Assembly (NCBI RefSeq): GCF_001653955.1
Contig: NZ_CP013022.1
Span: 1,116,001 to 1,180,000 of the forward strand
DNA length: 64,000 nt
Reading direction: 5' to 3'
DNA from: Francisella persica ATCC VR-331
GTDB taxonomy: Bacteria; Pseudomonadota; Gammaproteobacteria; Francisellales; Francisellaceae
In this document: positions 1 through 10,745 of the stretch, piece by piece
How positions within the stretch are numbered: the stretch's first letter is position 1
How the letters are laid out: every line of letters starts with the position of its first letter
Program-made: the position numbers and the translations under genes
Notes under the pieces: model-generated
The model's database searches: none
What the model saw: the letters and a program-made list of their open reading frames with translations, nothing else
What the model was told of the DNA's origin: nothing

Positions 1-413
1 TAATAGTCACTTTCAATCTCAGGACCAAATTCAATTGCAAAGCCATTTTGTTTGAAAAATGCTTCTATTCTATTTAAAGTTTTTGTTACAGGATGAAGTG
101 AGCCTTGATTTTGCCCTACACCACTTAATGTCACATCAATCTTTTCTTGAGCCAGTTTTTTATTTAACTCTTGTTCTTCAAAATTAGCTAGTTTTATATT
201 GATTGCTTCTTGTAAAGCTTGTTTTGCAATATTTACCGCTTGGCCTAGTTTTGGTTTCTCATCATTAGGTAATGTCGCTATTAGCTTCATCATCTCAGTT
301 AATTCCCCCTTTTTGCCAAGATATTTAACTCGAATATCATCTAAAGATTTTTTATCTTTGACAAGATTTAGCTCCTTAAGAGCTCTATCTCTCATTTGCT
401 CGACTATTTGCAT
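1..413 (-). CDS. pheS: Phenylalanyl-tRNA synthetase alpha subunit, 5' part (runs off left edge)
   Basis: The first 137 codons are visible; the rest lies beyond the left edge. PheS pairs with PheT and charges tRNA-Phe in the cytoplasm. The translation begins MQIVEQMRDRALKELN, the helical coiled-coil tRNA-binding arm of PheS. It then shows VKYLGKKGELTEMMK and DVTLSGVGQNQGSLHPVT, the conserved approach to the catalytic domain (family knowledge: the G-x-x-HP region precedes the class II core). The ATG at 411-413 is the natural start. No stop or frameshift interrupts the visible part. The catalytic motifs cannot be inspected here. Confidence 0.95.
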   Translation of the reverse strand, partial: MQIVEQMRDRALKELNLVKDKKSLDDIRVKYLGKKGELTEMMKLIATLPNDEKPKLGQAVNIAKQALQEAINIKLANFEEQELNKKLAQEKIDVTLSGVGQNQGSLHPVTKTLNRIEAFFKQNGFAIEFGPEIESDY

Positions 414-508
414 ATTTATCCTTTATTTCAAAACTTGAGAGATATTATAGACAAAAAAGATTTTTATTAAAATGTTGCTGAAAAAAATAAAATCTTTATA
501 GACTTTTT

Positions 509-899
509 ATGCCAAAAGATATACATGAGAAGCTAATAAAGGAAATATGTAAAGAAAGAGAAACGATTCCAAGCATTTTAAAACTGCTTAATAATAAACA
601 TGACCTAGATAAGATAACCAACAACAAGCTAAAATAAAAAAAATACACTAATTTTTATAAAGTTTTTGGAAATAAAACCATACAACAAATAGATGAGAGC
701 TAGTACTTAAAGTTAATATAGCTCCAAAGAGTCTTGTAATTGTACAAGGCTATCCTCGAAAAACAGGATGGTGAACTTCAAGATTTGTGCTTTTGACTAT
801 AATAATTATTTCGGCTTACACTGTTTTGAAGAAAATTGTGGTGTAAAATCCAAAAACTCTGATGTTCAAGTTGAAACTTTTAAAGATGTTGGGCAATAG
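509..899 (+). pseudogene. Unrecognised degenerate reading frame
   Basis: An ATG at 509 opens 42 codons (MPKDIHEKLIKEICKERE) and then stops. Further coding-like stretches follow in shifted frames, such as LYKAILEKQDGELQDLCF and then DYNNYFGLHCFEENCGVK, ending at a TAG at 897-899. The charged, amphipathic composition looks like a former cytoplasmic protein rather than random intergenic DNA. I do not recognise the family. It lies between divergent pheS and the 3' end of ruvB. Confidence 0.3.
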
Positions 900-968
900 T
901 GTTAGGATATTATTTTAAATTAAATACTGTAGGTAAGTTTATAAATTAAGAGTGTGAGAGAATTAATG

Positions 969-1020
969 TTATTGATTAGAATAACACAGATCAATTATTG
1001 ATTAGAATAACACAGATCAA
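969..1020. repeat. Perfect tandem duplication, 2 x 26 bp
   Basis: Positions 969-994 and 995-1020 are identical 26-base units (ttattgattagaataacaca followed by gatcaa), with no spacer. No gene covers them. The remaining DNA between 900 and 1166 shows nothing else I can support. Confidence 0.9.
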
Positions 1021-1166
1021 CTAGAATAGATACTCTATGAGAGTACTTCTTCATTAGACGCTCAAGAATATCAAATAGAATAAAAGATGTGATTAATATA
1101 TAATAATTTTGATAAGTTCTTTAGTTATTGATAATCCTAAGCTGTCTAAATCTTATTTGTTATAAC

Positions 1167-2222
1167 TTATTTGTTATAATCTAGTAAAGTTTGCTGCTGA
1201 TCTACACTTAAATTATCAGGAATTTTTAGTTTAAAATGATTATATGCTAATAAAGTAGCTATGCGCCCTCTAGCTGTACGCATAATATATCCTTGCTGGA
1301 TTAAATAAGGTTCAATAACATCTTCAATAGTACCCTTTTCCTCACTTAGAGCTGCTGCCATTGTATCTAAACCTACAGGTCCTCCTGCAAATTTTTCCAT
1401 TAAAGTAAGTAAGTATCTATGATCCATATGATCAAAGCCAACGGGATCGACTTTAAGCATAGTCAAAGCCTTATCAGCAATTTCAAAGCATATTACTCCA
1501 GAACCTTTAACTTGGGCATAATCTCTTACTCTTCGTAAAATCCTATTAGCAATTCGCGGTGTCCCTCTTGAGCGTTTTGCAATCTCCATAGCTCCATCAG
1601 CAGTGATATCTAAATCTAACAACTTTGCTGAACGATAAACAATTTTCGACAGATCTTCTATAGAATAAAACTCCAGGCGCTGAATAATTCCAAATCTATC
1701 GCGTAATGGTGAAGTTAAAAGCCCTGCCCTTGTAGTTGCTCCAACGAGTGTAAACGGCGGTAAATCAATTTTTATAGATCTCGCAGCTGGGCCTTCACCT
1801 ATCATTATATCAAGCTGATAATCCTCCATGGCAGGATATAGAATCTCTTCTACAACAGGACTTAAACGATGAATTTCATCAATAAACAAGATATCATTCT
1901 CTTCAAGATTAGTCAAAAGTGCTGCTAAATCACCTGCTTTTTCTAGAACAGGCCCACTTGTTTGTTTGAGTTCAACACCCATTTCATTCGCAATGATATT
2001 TGATAAAGTTGTTTTACCTAAACCTGGAGGTCCAAATATAAGTGTGTGATCAAGAGCGTCATTACGTGCTTTTGCTGCTTGAATAAAAATTTCCATTTGT
2101 TCACATACAGCTGGTTGACCTTCATATTCTGCCAAAGTTTTGGGTCTGATAGATCTATCTATAATATTTTCATCACTAGTTTGAGCTGTATTAGCTGAGA
2201 TTATTCTATCTGTTTCGATCAT
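1167..2222 (-). CDS. ruvB: Holliday junction branch-migration ATPase RuvB
   Basis: RuvB is the hexameric AAA+ motor that, with RuvA, drives branch migration of Holliday junctions before RuvC cleavage. The 351-residue product has the usual length. It shows Walker [10 protein letters not shown] at about 64-72, Walker B IDEIH at about 114-118, sensor 1 GATTRAG at about 161-167 and the arginine finger in PLRDRFG at about 172-178. The winged-helix DNA-binding end ([12 protein letters not shown], then [15 protein letters not shown]) is complete. ruvA and ruvC are not adjacent, so it is a stand-alone gene here. The start MIETDRI matches the family. It is intact and likely functional. Confidence 0.97.
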   Translation of the reverse strand: MIETDRIISANTAQTSDENIIDRSIRPKTLAEYEGQPAVCEQMEIFIQAAKARNDALDHTLIFGPPGLGKTTLSNIIANEMGVELKQTSGPVLEKAGDLAALLTNLEENDILFIDEIHRLSPVVEEILYPAMEDYQLDIMIGEGPAARSIKIDLPPFTLVGATTRAGLLTSPLRDRFGIIQRLEFYSIEDLSKIVYRSAKLLDLDITADGAMEIAKRSRGTPRIANRILRRVRDYAQVKGSGVICFEIADKALTMLKVDPVGFDHMDHRYLLTLMEKFAGGPVGLDTMAAALSEEKGTIEDVIEPYLIQQGYIMRTARGRIATLLAYNHFKLKIPDNLSVDQQQTLLDYNK

Positions 2223-2288
2223 ACTTTAGTTTTAAAACAAAATTTAGTAGGAATTATAACATTTTTATTCTCTATATTGATAATAATA

Positions 2289-3014
2289 CTATTGCGCTGT
2301 ATAACCACCATCTATAGGAATTAAACTACCAGTCATAAACTTACTTTTATCACTAAGTAGAAAAATTACTAATTCAGCAATTTCTTGCGGCTTAGCGATT
2401 CTATTTAAAGGAAATTCTTTTTCTTCCTGCTTTTGCGCTTCATCAAAGGATATTCCAACATTATTTGCATATTTTTGTATCAAATTTCGATACAAATATG
2501 TATCAACAGTACCAGGACAAACAGTATTAACTCTAATCTGATATTTAGCTAAATCTAAAGCCAATGATTTAGTCATTTGTGCAATAGCCCCTTTACTTAT
2601 GGTATATGCAAAACTATTTGGTTTGGCAATAAAGCATTGATCAGAGCCGTTAAATACTATTGAGGCGCCAGTTTTGAGATTATTTTCTAAACCTTTGATA
2701 AGATAAATACTTGACCAGACATTCAAATCTAATACCTTTTTGATACTTTGAATATCTATATCAAAGATAGAACCTTTTATCAAAATCCCCGCATTTAAAA
2801 AAAATCCGTCAAAGCTAACATCTTTGATAAGATCTAAAGCTTTAGAAATATCTTGTTGTTTAGTTAAATCAACTTTGATAAATTTTAGGTTTTTAGCAAT
2901 AAAACTTTCTTGTATATCTATATTAATAACACTATTAATTTTATTTTGTAAAAGTAGTTCAATAACTGCCTTACCTATACCATTTGAACCGCCTGTTACT
3001 AAGTAATTTGCCAT
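2289..3014 (-). CDS. SDR-family NAD(P)-dependent oxidoreductase
   Basis: This 241-residue protein is a classical short-chain dehydrogenase. The Rossmann glycine motif TGGSNGIG lies at about 7-14, NAG at 74-76, the catalytic Ser in FNGSDQ near 124 and the Tyr/Lys pair in YTISK at 137 and 141. The C-terminal IPIDGGYTAQ is the usual SDR ending. An acidic Asp at the end of beta-2 (NIDIQ) suggests NAD(H) preference; that is inference. The substrate cannot be told from sequence. It is read divergently from the CBS-domain gene, with about 115 bases between them. Confidence 0.9.
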   Translation of the reverse strand: MANYLVTGGSNGIGKAVIELLLQNKINSVINIDIQESFIAKNLKFIKVDLTKQQDISKALDLIKDVSFDGFFLNAGILIKGSIFDIDIQSIKKVLDLNVWSSIYLIKGLENNLKTGASIVFNGSDQCFIAKPNSFAYTISKGAIAQMTKSLALDLAKYQIRVNTVCPGTVDTYLYRNLIQKYANNVGISFDEAQKQEEKEFPLNRIAKPQEIAELVIFLLSDKSKFMTGSLIPIDGGYTAQ

Positions 3015-3129
3015 AGTTTATAAACTAGATCTCATCATATAACAAATAATATATGATAAACTTTGAAAAAGACAAATATTTTGTCTAAAATCTAATTATC
3101 AACTCGATATTATATTGGAGATAATTTCT

Positions 3130-3720
3130 GTGGATCTAAAAGACTTTAAAAAGATAGAACTTTCTCACTTTACATATGCTAAATCGGTCAGTTTCCTAAG
3201 AAGTGACATTAATCATCTTTTATATTTAGATAGCCCAGCTTTAGAGGTGTTTCGTGACTTTAAAGAACATGATGCTCTAGTCGTTAAAGCAGATGTAAAC
3301 TTAAAAGACGTAAAAAACAAATTGATAGATAATCATAAAGATTTTATTCTTGTAACTGATGAAGAAGATAAAGTCATTGGAAGCATAGCTTTACATCATA
3401 TAGAAAGTCAAAAATTACAGGAAAGAGCCAGAAGTTCTGGCGCCAAACCTACAGATCTGACAGCAAATGATATTATGTTACCAATAGCTATGGCTAATGT
3501 AGTTTCATACTCAATTATTGAAAATTCAAAAATAGGTCATATACTAAATACGCTAATTAATTCGGAATATCATCATGTCATAGTTTATGATGAAGATAAA
3601 AATGATGAAAAATATATTCGTGGCTATTTTTCTTTACCTTATATTAGAAAAAAGCTTGGCCTAGATGTATATCATGTTTACCAAAAAGAAGGGATTTCAA
3701 ACTTAAACAAAGATATATAA
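3130..3720 (+). CDS. CBS-domain protein
   Basis: I place the start at the GTG at 3130 rather than the upstream in-frame TTG at 3115. The TTGGAG at 3115-3120 forms a good ribosome binding site nine bases before that GTG, so the TTG is part of the Shine-Dalgarno sequence. The product is then 196 residues (initiator, then DLKDFKKIELSHFTY). The central part (DALVVKADVNLKDVKNKL, FILVTDEEDKVIGSIAL) is a CBS motif. A second weaker repeat (LTANDIMLP to HHVIVYDEDK) follows, so the protein is probably a tandem CBS pair that binds an adenosine nucleotide or acts as a regulatory module. No effector domain is fused. The partner is unknown. Confidence 0.8.
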   Translation: MDLKDFKKIELSHFTYAKSVSFLRSDINHLLYLDSPALEVFRDFKEHDALVVKADVNLKDVKNKLIDNHKDFILVTDEEDKVIGSIALHHIESQKLQERARSSGAKPTDLTANDIMLPIAMANVVSYSIIENSKIGHILNTLINSEYHHVIVYDEDKNDEKYIRGYFSLPYIRKKLGLDVYHVYQKEGISNLNKDI

Positions 3721-3729
3721 ATAAGTATC

Positions 3730-4054
3730 TTTTTATTTTTTGAGATATTTATCAATTAATATACATAGAATTTTCTTTTTAAGATCATTTTCACCAGGGG
3801 TAATAAGAACTATCTTAGGATTTTTGAGTAGTTACTTTATTAATTTTCTTAGTAACTCTTGTTGAGTGGTTTCGCCAGATGTACACATAATTTGTAACTG
3901 GCTGCTTGAGCATTTCAGCAAGCTGTGGGCGGATAGTTATATTTTATCCACAACATATCCTGCTTGTAAGACTATAACCAAAAGCTACAATAGTTTCGCC
4001 TTGAGATTTAGCATTAACTATTGGCCAGTTATTATAATTTTTAACAAAAAAAAC
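3730..4054 (-). pseudogene. GDSL/SGNH (TesA-like) esterase remnant
   Basis: On the minus strand, pieces in shifted frames read ETIVAFGYSLTS, then QLAEMLKQPVTNY and RINKVTTQ. These match the start of TesA-type thioesterase/lysophospholipase proteins (family pattern IVAFGDSLTSGYG, then PAQLAEML). The nucleophile region is kept but the Asp before Ser has become Tyr. In-frame stops and frameshifts interrupt everything after it. No signal peptide or C-terminal Asp-His block is visible. It would have been a periplasmic or secreted hydrolase. Confidence 0.65.
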
Positions 4055-4097
4055 ACATAGTAAACTAAATCATACTAATAACTTACACTTTTATAAA

Positions 4098-5948
4098 CTA
4101 TTTTAATAGTTTATCTAACTCTTGAGATATCTTTTCAACACAAAGATTACTTTGAGCTAATAATAAATCTTTTGTACCATGATTGAGAAATTTATCTTGA
4201 AGACCAAAATTTCTAACGGTTATTTTTTTACTAAGATCTTTGGCTACAAAATATTCGTTAACAGCAGAGCCTGCACCGCCAGCAATACAATTTTCTTCTA
4301 AAGTTAATATTATCTCGTGAGTTTGAGATACTTGATGAAGTATATCTTCATCAAGTGGTTTGACAAAACGCATATCTATAACTGTAGCATGATATTTCTC
4401 ATTTAGTTGTTTGGCTATAGGTAATAATGTTCCAAAATTTAAAATTGCAATTTTTGAACCTTGTTTAATCAGTTTCGCTTTACCTATTTGTAAGTCTAAT
4501 TTATCAGTAATTTCAGCACCAATACCAGCACCACGCGGATAACGTACCATAGCTGGACCATTATATTCATAACCAAGCTCCAGCATATGGTAAGCTTCGT
4601 TCTCATCACTTGGTGTCATAATCACATGATTAGGGATACAGCGCATAAATGATAAATCAAAGCTACCATCATGAGTAGCACCATCAGCACCAACTAGACC
4701 TGCTCTATCAATCGCATATAGTACATCTAAATTTTGTAGAGCTATATCATGTATTACCTGATCATAAGCTCGCTGTAGGAATGTTGAATATATTGCCACG
4801 ACTGGCTTTAGTCCTTGACAAGCCAAGCCACCAGCAAATGTAACAGCATGCTGCTCAGCGATAGCCACATCAAAATATCTATGCGGATATTGTTGTGAAA
4901 ATTTAATTAAATCAGATCCCTCTCTCATTGCTGGTGTTATTCCAACTAAACGCTTATCTTTGGCAGCTTTTTGACAAATCCAAGTACCAAAAATATTTGA
5001 ATAAGTTGGTTTAGGAACTTTGGTAGTTATATTCTCACCACTATGAAAACTTGGAGCAACATAATGAAATTTAATTGGGTCTGATTCAGCTTTTGTATAG
5101 CCTTTACCTTTTTTAGTAATCACATGTAAAAGTTTTGGACCCTTGTGCTCTTTTAGTATTCTTAAAGTTTTGACCAATTCTGTAACGTCATGACCATCGA
5201 TAGGACCAACATAATAAAAACCTAAATCTTCAAAGAAATTTGCTGGTACAAACATACCTTTGGTTTGAGTTTCAATTTTTTTGACAAACTCAAATATCGG
5301 TGGAATATTCTTTAATACTTCCTTACCTTTTTCACGTATAGAATTATAAAAACCACCAGAAATAATTTTACTGAAATGTGCCGAAAGTCCACCAACATTA
5401 TCAGAAATTGACATCTCATTATCATTAAGAATAACAAGAATATTTTCCTTGATACCGCCAGCATGGTTTAAAGCTTCAAAAGCCATACCACCAGTTATAG
5501 CACCATCACCGATTACTGCTATGGTATTAGATAATTTACCTTGTAGCCTGTCAGCTATAGACATACCTAAAGCGGCGCTTATAGAGGTACTTGAATGACC
5601 AACTCCAAAAGTGTCATATTCACTCTCACTACGTTTAGGAAAGCCTGAAATTCCACCATCTTTTTTAATCGTGATAAGTTTATCTTTTCTACCAGTGAGA
5701 ATTTTATGAATATATGTCTGATGACCTACATCCCATACGATATTATCATATGGAGCATTATAAACATAATGCAAAGCAACGGTTAACTCTGTAGCACCAA
5801 GACTACTTGCAAAATGCCCACCACTTACATCTAAAGTATCTACTAAAAAAGCTCTTAGCTCTGATGATAAGATTTTGAGCTGACTCTCAGGAATTAGCTT
5901 AAGATCAGATGGGGTATTTATTTTATCTAAAATGATATATTTTGACAT
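4098..5948 (-). CDS. dxs: 1-deoxy-D-xylulose-5-phosphate synthase
   Basis: Dxs condenses pyruvate with glyceraldehyde-3-phosphate, the first step of the MEP isoprenoid pathway, using thiamine diphosphate. The 616-residue length is close to the usual 620. The N-terminal domain has the histidine-containing DVGHQTYIHKILTGR and the ThDP/Mg motif GDGAITGGMAFEALNHAG through NDNEMSIS. The transketolase pyrimidine domain carries AIAEQHAVTFAGGLA, with the catalytic Glu, and RAGLVGADGATHDG. It is uninterrupted and stands alone upstream of guaA, with about 80 bases between them. Confidence 0.97.
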   Translation of the reverse strand: MSKYIILDKINTPSDLKLIPESQLKILSSELRAFLVDTLDVSGGHFASSLGATELTVALHYVYNAPYDNIVWDVGHQTYIHKILTGRKDKLITIKKDGGISGFPKRSESEYDTFGVGHSSTSISAALGMSIADRLQGKLSNTIAVIGDGAITGGMAFEALNHAGGIKENILVILNDNEMSISDNVGGLSAHFSKIISGGFYNSIREKGKEVLKNIPPIFEFVKKIETQTKGMFVPANFFEDLGFYYVGPIDGHDVTELVKTLRILKEHKGPKLLHVITKKGKGYTKAESDPIKFHYVAPSFHSGENITTKVPKPTYSNIFGTWICQKAAKDKRLVGITPAMREGSDLIKFSQQYPHRYFDVAIAEQHAVTFAGGLACQGLKPVVAIYSTFLQRAYDQVIHDIALQNLDVLYAIDRAGLVGADGATHDGSFDLSFMRCIPNHVIMTPSDENEAYHMLELGYEYNGPAMVRYPRGAGIGAEITDKLDLQIGKAKLIKQGSKIAILNFGTLLPIAKQLNEKYHATVIDMRFVKPLDEDILHQVSQTHEIILTLEENCIAGGAGSAVNEYFVAKDLSKKITVRNFGLQDKFLNHGTKDLLLAQSNLCVEKISQELDKLLK

Positions 5949-6028
5949 AGTTTAAAATCTTCATCTAACTCAAAAGTATGTAAAAATACTTTTATAATTA
6001 AACATTTATGTTATAGCACAGAGATGCG

Positions 6029-7579
6029 TTATTCCCATTCAATTGTTCCAGGTGGCTTTCCTGTCACATCGTACACAACTCTTGATACTTGTTTTACTTC
6101 ATTTACAATTCTATTTGAAACTAGTGATAGAAAATCATAAGGCAAATTAGCCCATGTTGCCGTCATAAAATCAATACTTACTACAGCTCTTAGAGCTATT
6201 ACATACTCATATCTACGCTGATCGCCAACTACACCTACAGATTTAACAGGTAAAAATACTCCAAAAGCTTGTGAAATATCGTGGTATAAATTATGTTTAT
6301 AAAGCTCTTCTGTAAATATAGCATCAGCCTTTTGTAACGTTTCTACATACTCTTTCTTAATTTCACCCAATATACGCACACCTAAACCAGGACCAGGAAA
6401 TGGGTGTCTATAAAGCATATTATAAGGTAATCCTAAACCTAAACCTAATTTACGAACTTCATCTTTAAAAAGTTCTCTTAATGGTTCTAAAAGCTTAAGT
6501 TTCATTTCTTTTGGTAAGCCACCAACATTATGATGAGATTTAATCACATGTGCTTTAGATTGTTTATTACCAGCTGATTCAATTACATCACTGTAGATAG
6601 TACCTTGGGCAAGCCATTTAGCATTCTCTATCTTAGCTGCCTCTTCATTAAAAATATCAACAAACAGCTTACCTATAATTTTACGCTTTTGTTCTGGATC
6701 ACAGATACCTCTTAGAACATCTAAGAATCTATTTTTTGCATTTATGCGAATAACATTAATATCCATATGCTCTGCAAATACTTGCATAACCTGATCACCT
6801 TCATTAAGGCGTAGTAAACCAGTATCTACAAATATACAAGTTAATTGGTCTCCGATAGATTCATGTAATATAGCTGCCACTACAGAAGAGTCAACACCTC
6901 CAGATAGGCCTAAAATTACTTTATCACTACCAACTTTTTGCTTAATTTCTTTTATATCATTTTCGATAATGTTTTCTATATTCCACAGAGTATCACAACC
7001 ACAGATATTAACGACAAAGTTCTCAATAATTTGCTTACCATTCTCTGTATGAGTTGTCTCTGGGTGAAACTGCACACCGAAAAAAGGCTTAGTTTTATGC
7101 GCAACTGCGGCTACTGGAGCATTTGTCGAAGATGCAATTATCTCAAAGTTCTCACCAGTTTTAGTGACTTTATCACTATGACTCATCCAAACTAGCTGTT
7201 CATGCTTCATATTTGAAAATATATTATTTGTTGAATTTAGGATATTTATAATTGCCCTACCAAACTCACTTTGATCAGCTCCTTTTACCTCACCACCATG
7301 CTGCATTACCATTGTTTGCATTCCGTAGCAAATACCTAAAACAGGAACTCCAAGCTCAAAAACTATCTTAGGAGCTTTGAAATCAGAATCATAAACTGAT
7401 TCAGGACCACCTGATAGAATTATGCCTTTTGCTTGATAATCTTTAATAAAATTAACTGCCATATCATGAGGAAAAATTTCACAAAAAACCCCTACTTCTC
7501 TTACTCTACGAGCAATAAGTTGGGTATACTGTGAACCAAAATCTAAAATTAAAATCTTATGATTATGTATATCTGTCAT
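6029..7579 (-). CDS. guaA: GMP synthase (glutamine-hydrolysing)
   Basis: GuaA converts XMP to GMP with glutamine and ATP. The class I amidotransferase domain has its nucleophile Cys at about 84 (LGICYGMQ) and the His/Glu pair at about 172/174 (QFHPETTHT). The ATP-pyrophosphatase P-loop SGGVDSS lies at about 226-232. The dimerisation end closes with [10 protein letters not shown], the canonical GuaA C-terminus. The length of 516 residues is slightly under the 525 of E. coli. It is intact and not linked to guaB here. Confidence 0.97.
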   Translation of the reverse strand: MTDIHNHKILILDFGSQYTQLIARRVREVGVFCEIFPHDMAVNFIKDYQAKGIILSGGPESVYDSDFKAPKIVFELGVPVLGICYGMQTMVMQHGGEVKGADQSEFGRAIINILNSTNNIFSNMKHEQLVWMSHSDKVTKTGENFEIIASSTNAPVAAVAHKTKPFFGVQFHPETTHTENGKQIIENFVVNICGCDTLWNIENIIENDIKEIKQKVGSDKVILGLSGGVDSSVVAAILHESIGDQLTCIFVDTGLLRLNEGDQVMQVFAEHMDINVIRINAKNRFLDVLRGICDPEQKRKIIGKLFVDIFNEEAAKIENAKWLAQGTIYSDVIESAGNKQSKAHVIKSHHNVGGLPKEMKLKLLEPLRELFKDEVRKLGLGLGLPYNMLYRHPFPGPGLGVRILGEIKKEYVETLQKADAIFTEELYKHNLYHDISQAFGVFLPVKSVGVVGDQRRYEYVIALRAVVSIDFMTATWANLPYDFLSLVSNRIVNEVKQVSRVVYDVTGKPPGTIEWE

Positions 7580-7663
7580 TTTATAAAAATAAAGATTTTC
7601 TTAAAAGGGTATTTTAACCTAAATGAAGTTGATTGTAATTAGCTTTTAATGCTAAAAGTAGTA

Positions 7664-9040
7664 TTAAGTACTTTTAAGATTTTCTATTTCTAAGATAACA
7701 TCTTTAATATTTTCTTCAATATCTTTGTTAGAAGGAAGCTTGGGTAATAATAAATATTTTGATAAAAATAACACTCCCAATTGCACTAATAAATTATCAT
7801 AAGGAAAAGTAGTCAATAAGTTTAATACATGGATATATGAATAGCCAACAAACACATAATATAAGCACAAACAAATCATATTTGTTTAAAAGCACTTGAA
7901 TAAGATATTTGCGCATAAATATTAAAGGCTACTAGAAATTATTAAACATAATAAATTAAAAGTTCCTGACTAATACTAAATATGATCAAGCACCAGGACC
8001 TGGTAAACAGCTAAGTAAAACTAAAGATGATAAGAAATTTACCAAAGTTGTCCAAGTTGGAAATTGAAACAAAAAAACTAAACCAACAAAAAAAGTTAAT
8101 CCAAATACAATAAGATTGGCACATTATTTAATTTATTAGAACTAATTTTTTGAAAAACTTTAAGCCAAATTCCTGCAAAATCCTACCAGTAACAGCTGTA
8201 TAAACGTTACCTGTATAAAGGGTGCTACGATTTCATTAATCAATAGTATAGTACAGATAATATGCAAGGCTAAATAAATTGAGTAAACCTAAAAGTGGAG
8301 CTATTCCAGCATTGAAACCATTGACTGATTCTACATTGTTAAGCTGATAACAACTGGAGCTATCAAAGATAGTAGTGATTTTGCTAGTTTAGGTAGGATT
8401 CTTAGCAGAGTTTGCAACTATTAGACTCTTTCAGAATACTGAAAATGCAAAGGCTAAGTCCGAGCATATTACGGTAATAAAAAAATTTACACTTATATGA
8501 GGAGATATTAGCATGATAATTCTTAAAAGATCCATAGAATAATGGCTAACATCCCTACGGCAATAGCTATAGGGCAAGAATATCTTCCAAATACTCACTT
8601 GAATTTATCTTTGCAACATTTTTTAGCTGATGAGTATTTAGGTATGTAAAACTTAGCATGATTACAAATACGACAAAAGCTCCATAATACGATAAAAAAA
8701 ACACATGTTGAATCTGAAAACACAACTAAATGATACGCTTCTAATGTTAAATAGATAAGATAATTAATCAACATAAGGTAACGAATAAAAAGCCTAAGGT
8801 ACGAGAATGAGATTAATACGTAAAAATTTCATTTCTCCTGTAGAAATGAAGCTACTTCAGCAAAACATAATGCTACAAGCAATGTCAAGCGAAGCTGTAA
8901 TAAACCAAGAAATTATCACTCCTCGACCTGCTGTTTTGAACCATAATATAGAGAAAATAGCCAAGCCACTACCAATCATTCACCCAATGGATATAAAAAC
9001 TACAGCCATTTTGTTGCTATCCTTTTATTTATATTAATTA
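7664..9040 (-). pseudogene. APC-family amino-acid permease, degraded
   Basis: The N-terminal part, read on the minus strand just below 9040, shows GSG-WLF, GVIISWFITASL and TLLVALCFAEVASFL in adjacent frames. This is the GSGW and helix 2 signature of amino-acid permeases. LINYLIYLTLEAYHLVVFSDS, NGFNAGIAPLLGLLNL and FPTWTTLVNFLSSLVLLS follow, separated by many stops. The 71-codon open piece at 7664-7879 (PYDNLLVQLGVLFL, then KDIEENIKDVILEIENLKST) fits as its C-terminus. The substrate cannot be assigned. It was probably an inner-membrane importer now lost. It ends just beside the truA stop. Confidence 0.72.
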
Positions 9041-9050
9041 TCAGATTAAT

Positions 9051-9827
9051 CTAACAAAACAAATTAATTATTTGGCGTTTGAAACTAAACTCTGGATATT
9101 GAACACCGGCAAAATACAAACCATGTGCTTTAACTGTCTTTGCGGCTTGTGTTCTATCTCTGGCTTCTAATACAGATTTAATCCAATCAGGAGATTCAAA
9201 ACCCAAACCTACCTTTAATAATGAGCCTATAAAGTTTCTAGTCATGTGATGTAAAAAAGCATTACCAATAACTTCAAAAACAATAAAACTACCCTTCTTA
9301 ATAAACTCGGCTTTTTGGATATTTCTAAATGGTGTATTTGACTGACATTGTGATGACCTAAAAGAACTAAAATCTTGCTCACCTAATAAGTACTTACAAG
9401 CTTGATTCATCTTGTCTATATTAAGCTCTCTATTTTCCCATAAACAATGCTCAGCAAAAATTGGTGAGCTAATTGGTGAATTATATATAAGATAATTATA
9501 TATTCTATTTAAAGCAGTAAATCTTGAGTTAAAATCATTATTAACCTCTTTGACTACTAATATTTTAATATCTTTAGGTAGCAAAGCATTTGCACCACGC
9601 CGCCAGGTACTTAATGGTCTATCTGCATCTGAATGAAAATTGGCTATCTGTGAAGTAGCATGCACACCTGTATCTGTACGACCTGCACAATTTACTTCTA
9701 TGGTTTGATTGGCTATTTTTGACAGTGCTTTTTCAAGTTCTGATTGAATACTTGGTGAGTGAGACTGCCTTTGCCAACCACAGTAGTTTTTACCAAAATA
9801 TTCAATTTGTAGTAGATAGTTTTTCAT
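9051..9827 (-). CDS. truA: tRNA pseudouridine(38-40) synthase TruA
   Basis: TruA makes pseudouridine at positions 38-40 of the anticodon arm. The catalytic Asp is in [10 protein letters not shown] (about residue 52). Other family signatures are the N-terminal [12 protein letters not shown], the [15 protein letters not shown] block and [17 protein letters not shown]. At 258 residues the length is normal. It is intact, flanked downstream by the permease wreck and upstream by degraded DNA. Confidence 0.95.
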   Translation of the reverse strand: MKNYLLQIEYFGKNYCGWQRQSHSPSIQSELEKALSKIANQTIEVNCAGRTDTGVHATSQIANFHSDADRPLSTWRRGANALLPKDIKILVVKEVNNDFNSRFTALNRIYNYLIYNSPISSPIFAEHCLWENRELNIDKMNQACKYLLGEQDFSSFRSSQCQSNTPFRNIQKAEFIKKGSFIVFEVIGNAFLHHMTRNFIGSLLKVGLGFESPDWIKSVLEARDRTQAAKTVKAHGLYFAGVQYPEFSFKRQIINLFC

Positions 9828-10045
9828 AGAATTTTATTTAGAAAAATAATATGGACAGTATTGTACCAAAATTTAGATTAAAGTAGTTATTTTACTAATA
9901 GATAATTCAATACTTGCTAACTGTTTTCTGCGTTTAAATCCAAATTACCACTCTTTTTGAATAAGTATAGCGAGTTATTTCAAATTGCAAGATTTGAATT
10001 TAAAGAAGCATCTGCCTTTAGATTAAATCAACAGTTTTTAGTATC

Positions 10046-10135
10046 TTAGATACTCTGGAACTTTTAAAATATCTGCATAATAATCTTCAACTGAGTCATA
10101 TAAGCCTATGAAACGATCGTGTTTATCATGGCTGA
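10046..10135 (-). pseudogene. Short unrecognised coding fragment
   Basis: About 30 codons on the minus strand read HDKHDRFIGLYDSVEDYYAD followed by ILKVPEYLRY and a stop. The composition is protein-like, but I cannot name the family. It abuts the 5'-truncated NhaA remnant on the other strand, so this may be a deletion junction where two genes were cut together. Confidence 0.25.
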
Positions 10136-10548
10136 AGTAACTATTTGTGAATCATTATCACCTATAGAAAGATTAATAGTATATATAACCCTTCATTCAT
10201 GGGTTAATTTTGTTATACTTCCACTTTTTATACTATCAAATGCACAAATAAATCTCTCGTTTAAAGATATAAATAGCTATTATATTCTATATTTGTGTCT
10301 TTTGTATTAGGTAAACTTATTGTTATATTATTTTTTAGTTGGCTTGCTGTAGTTACAAGAGTTACTACTTTTCTATCTGATCTAAATTGGAGACTTTAAA
10401 GTAGGAGGAGCAATATTTGGCTGGTACTTGGGTTTACAAAGGCATTGTTTATTGCCAATTTAGCTCAGTGGAGCAATATATGAACAGTATCAAACTTACT
10501 ATAATTATTATTAGCCTCTAGTTTTTTTATTATTTTGGGCTTCTTTTC
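10125..10548 (+). pseudogene. nhaA: Na+/H+ antiporter NhaA, C-terminal remnant
   Basis: The reading SPIERLIVYITLHSWVNFVI, then LPLFILSNAQINLSF, matches the NhaA segment with HPWVNFLILPLFALANAG. In another frame it continues VLGKLIVILFFSWLAV, SDLNWR and FTKALFIANLAQ, the last NhaA helices. Only roughly the last 40 per cent of the gene remains, with at least three stops or frameshifts. The antiporter is certainly inactive. NhaA exports sodium for protons and maintains pH and salt tolerance in free-living relatives. Confidence 0.82.
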
Positions 10549-10745
10549 TTAACTATATACTCTCATATCAAAAATCAAAAAAACTGAGTGATTAGATAAA
10601 AAGACTTTTTCTAATAGCATAGTAGCGTATAGATAACTTTGAAAACTATTTTTTTTTCTGAAAGCGCTGACAATCATCTAAGTTTAATTTGATTCTCAAA
10701 CCTATAATCAATAATTACCTTTCCAGTTATTTTAAAATACAAAAA

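Noticed and set aside
3866-4060. 64-codon plus-strand frame downstream of the CBS gene
   Set aside because: It is antisense to the GDSL esterase remnant, whose motifs are recognisable on the minus strand; no ribosome binding site.
4098-4125. Hairpin AAACTATT/AATAGTTT at the dxs stop as a terminator
   Set aside because: The stem is nearly all A/T and no T-run follows on the transcript strand.
8807-9037. 76-codon open frame on the plus strand ending in a hydrophobic stretch
   Set aside because: The opposite strand carries the GSGW and GVIISWFITA signature of an amino-acid permease in pieces, so this frame is antisense to that pseudogene.
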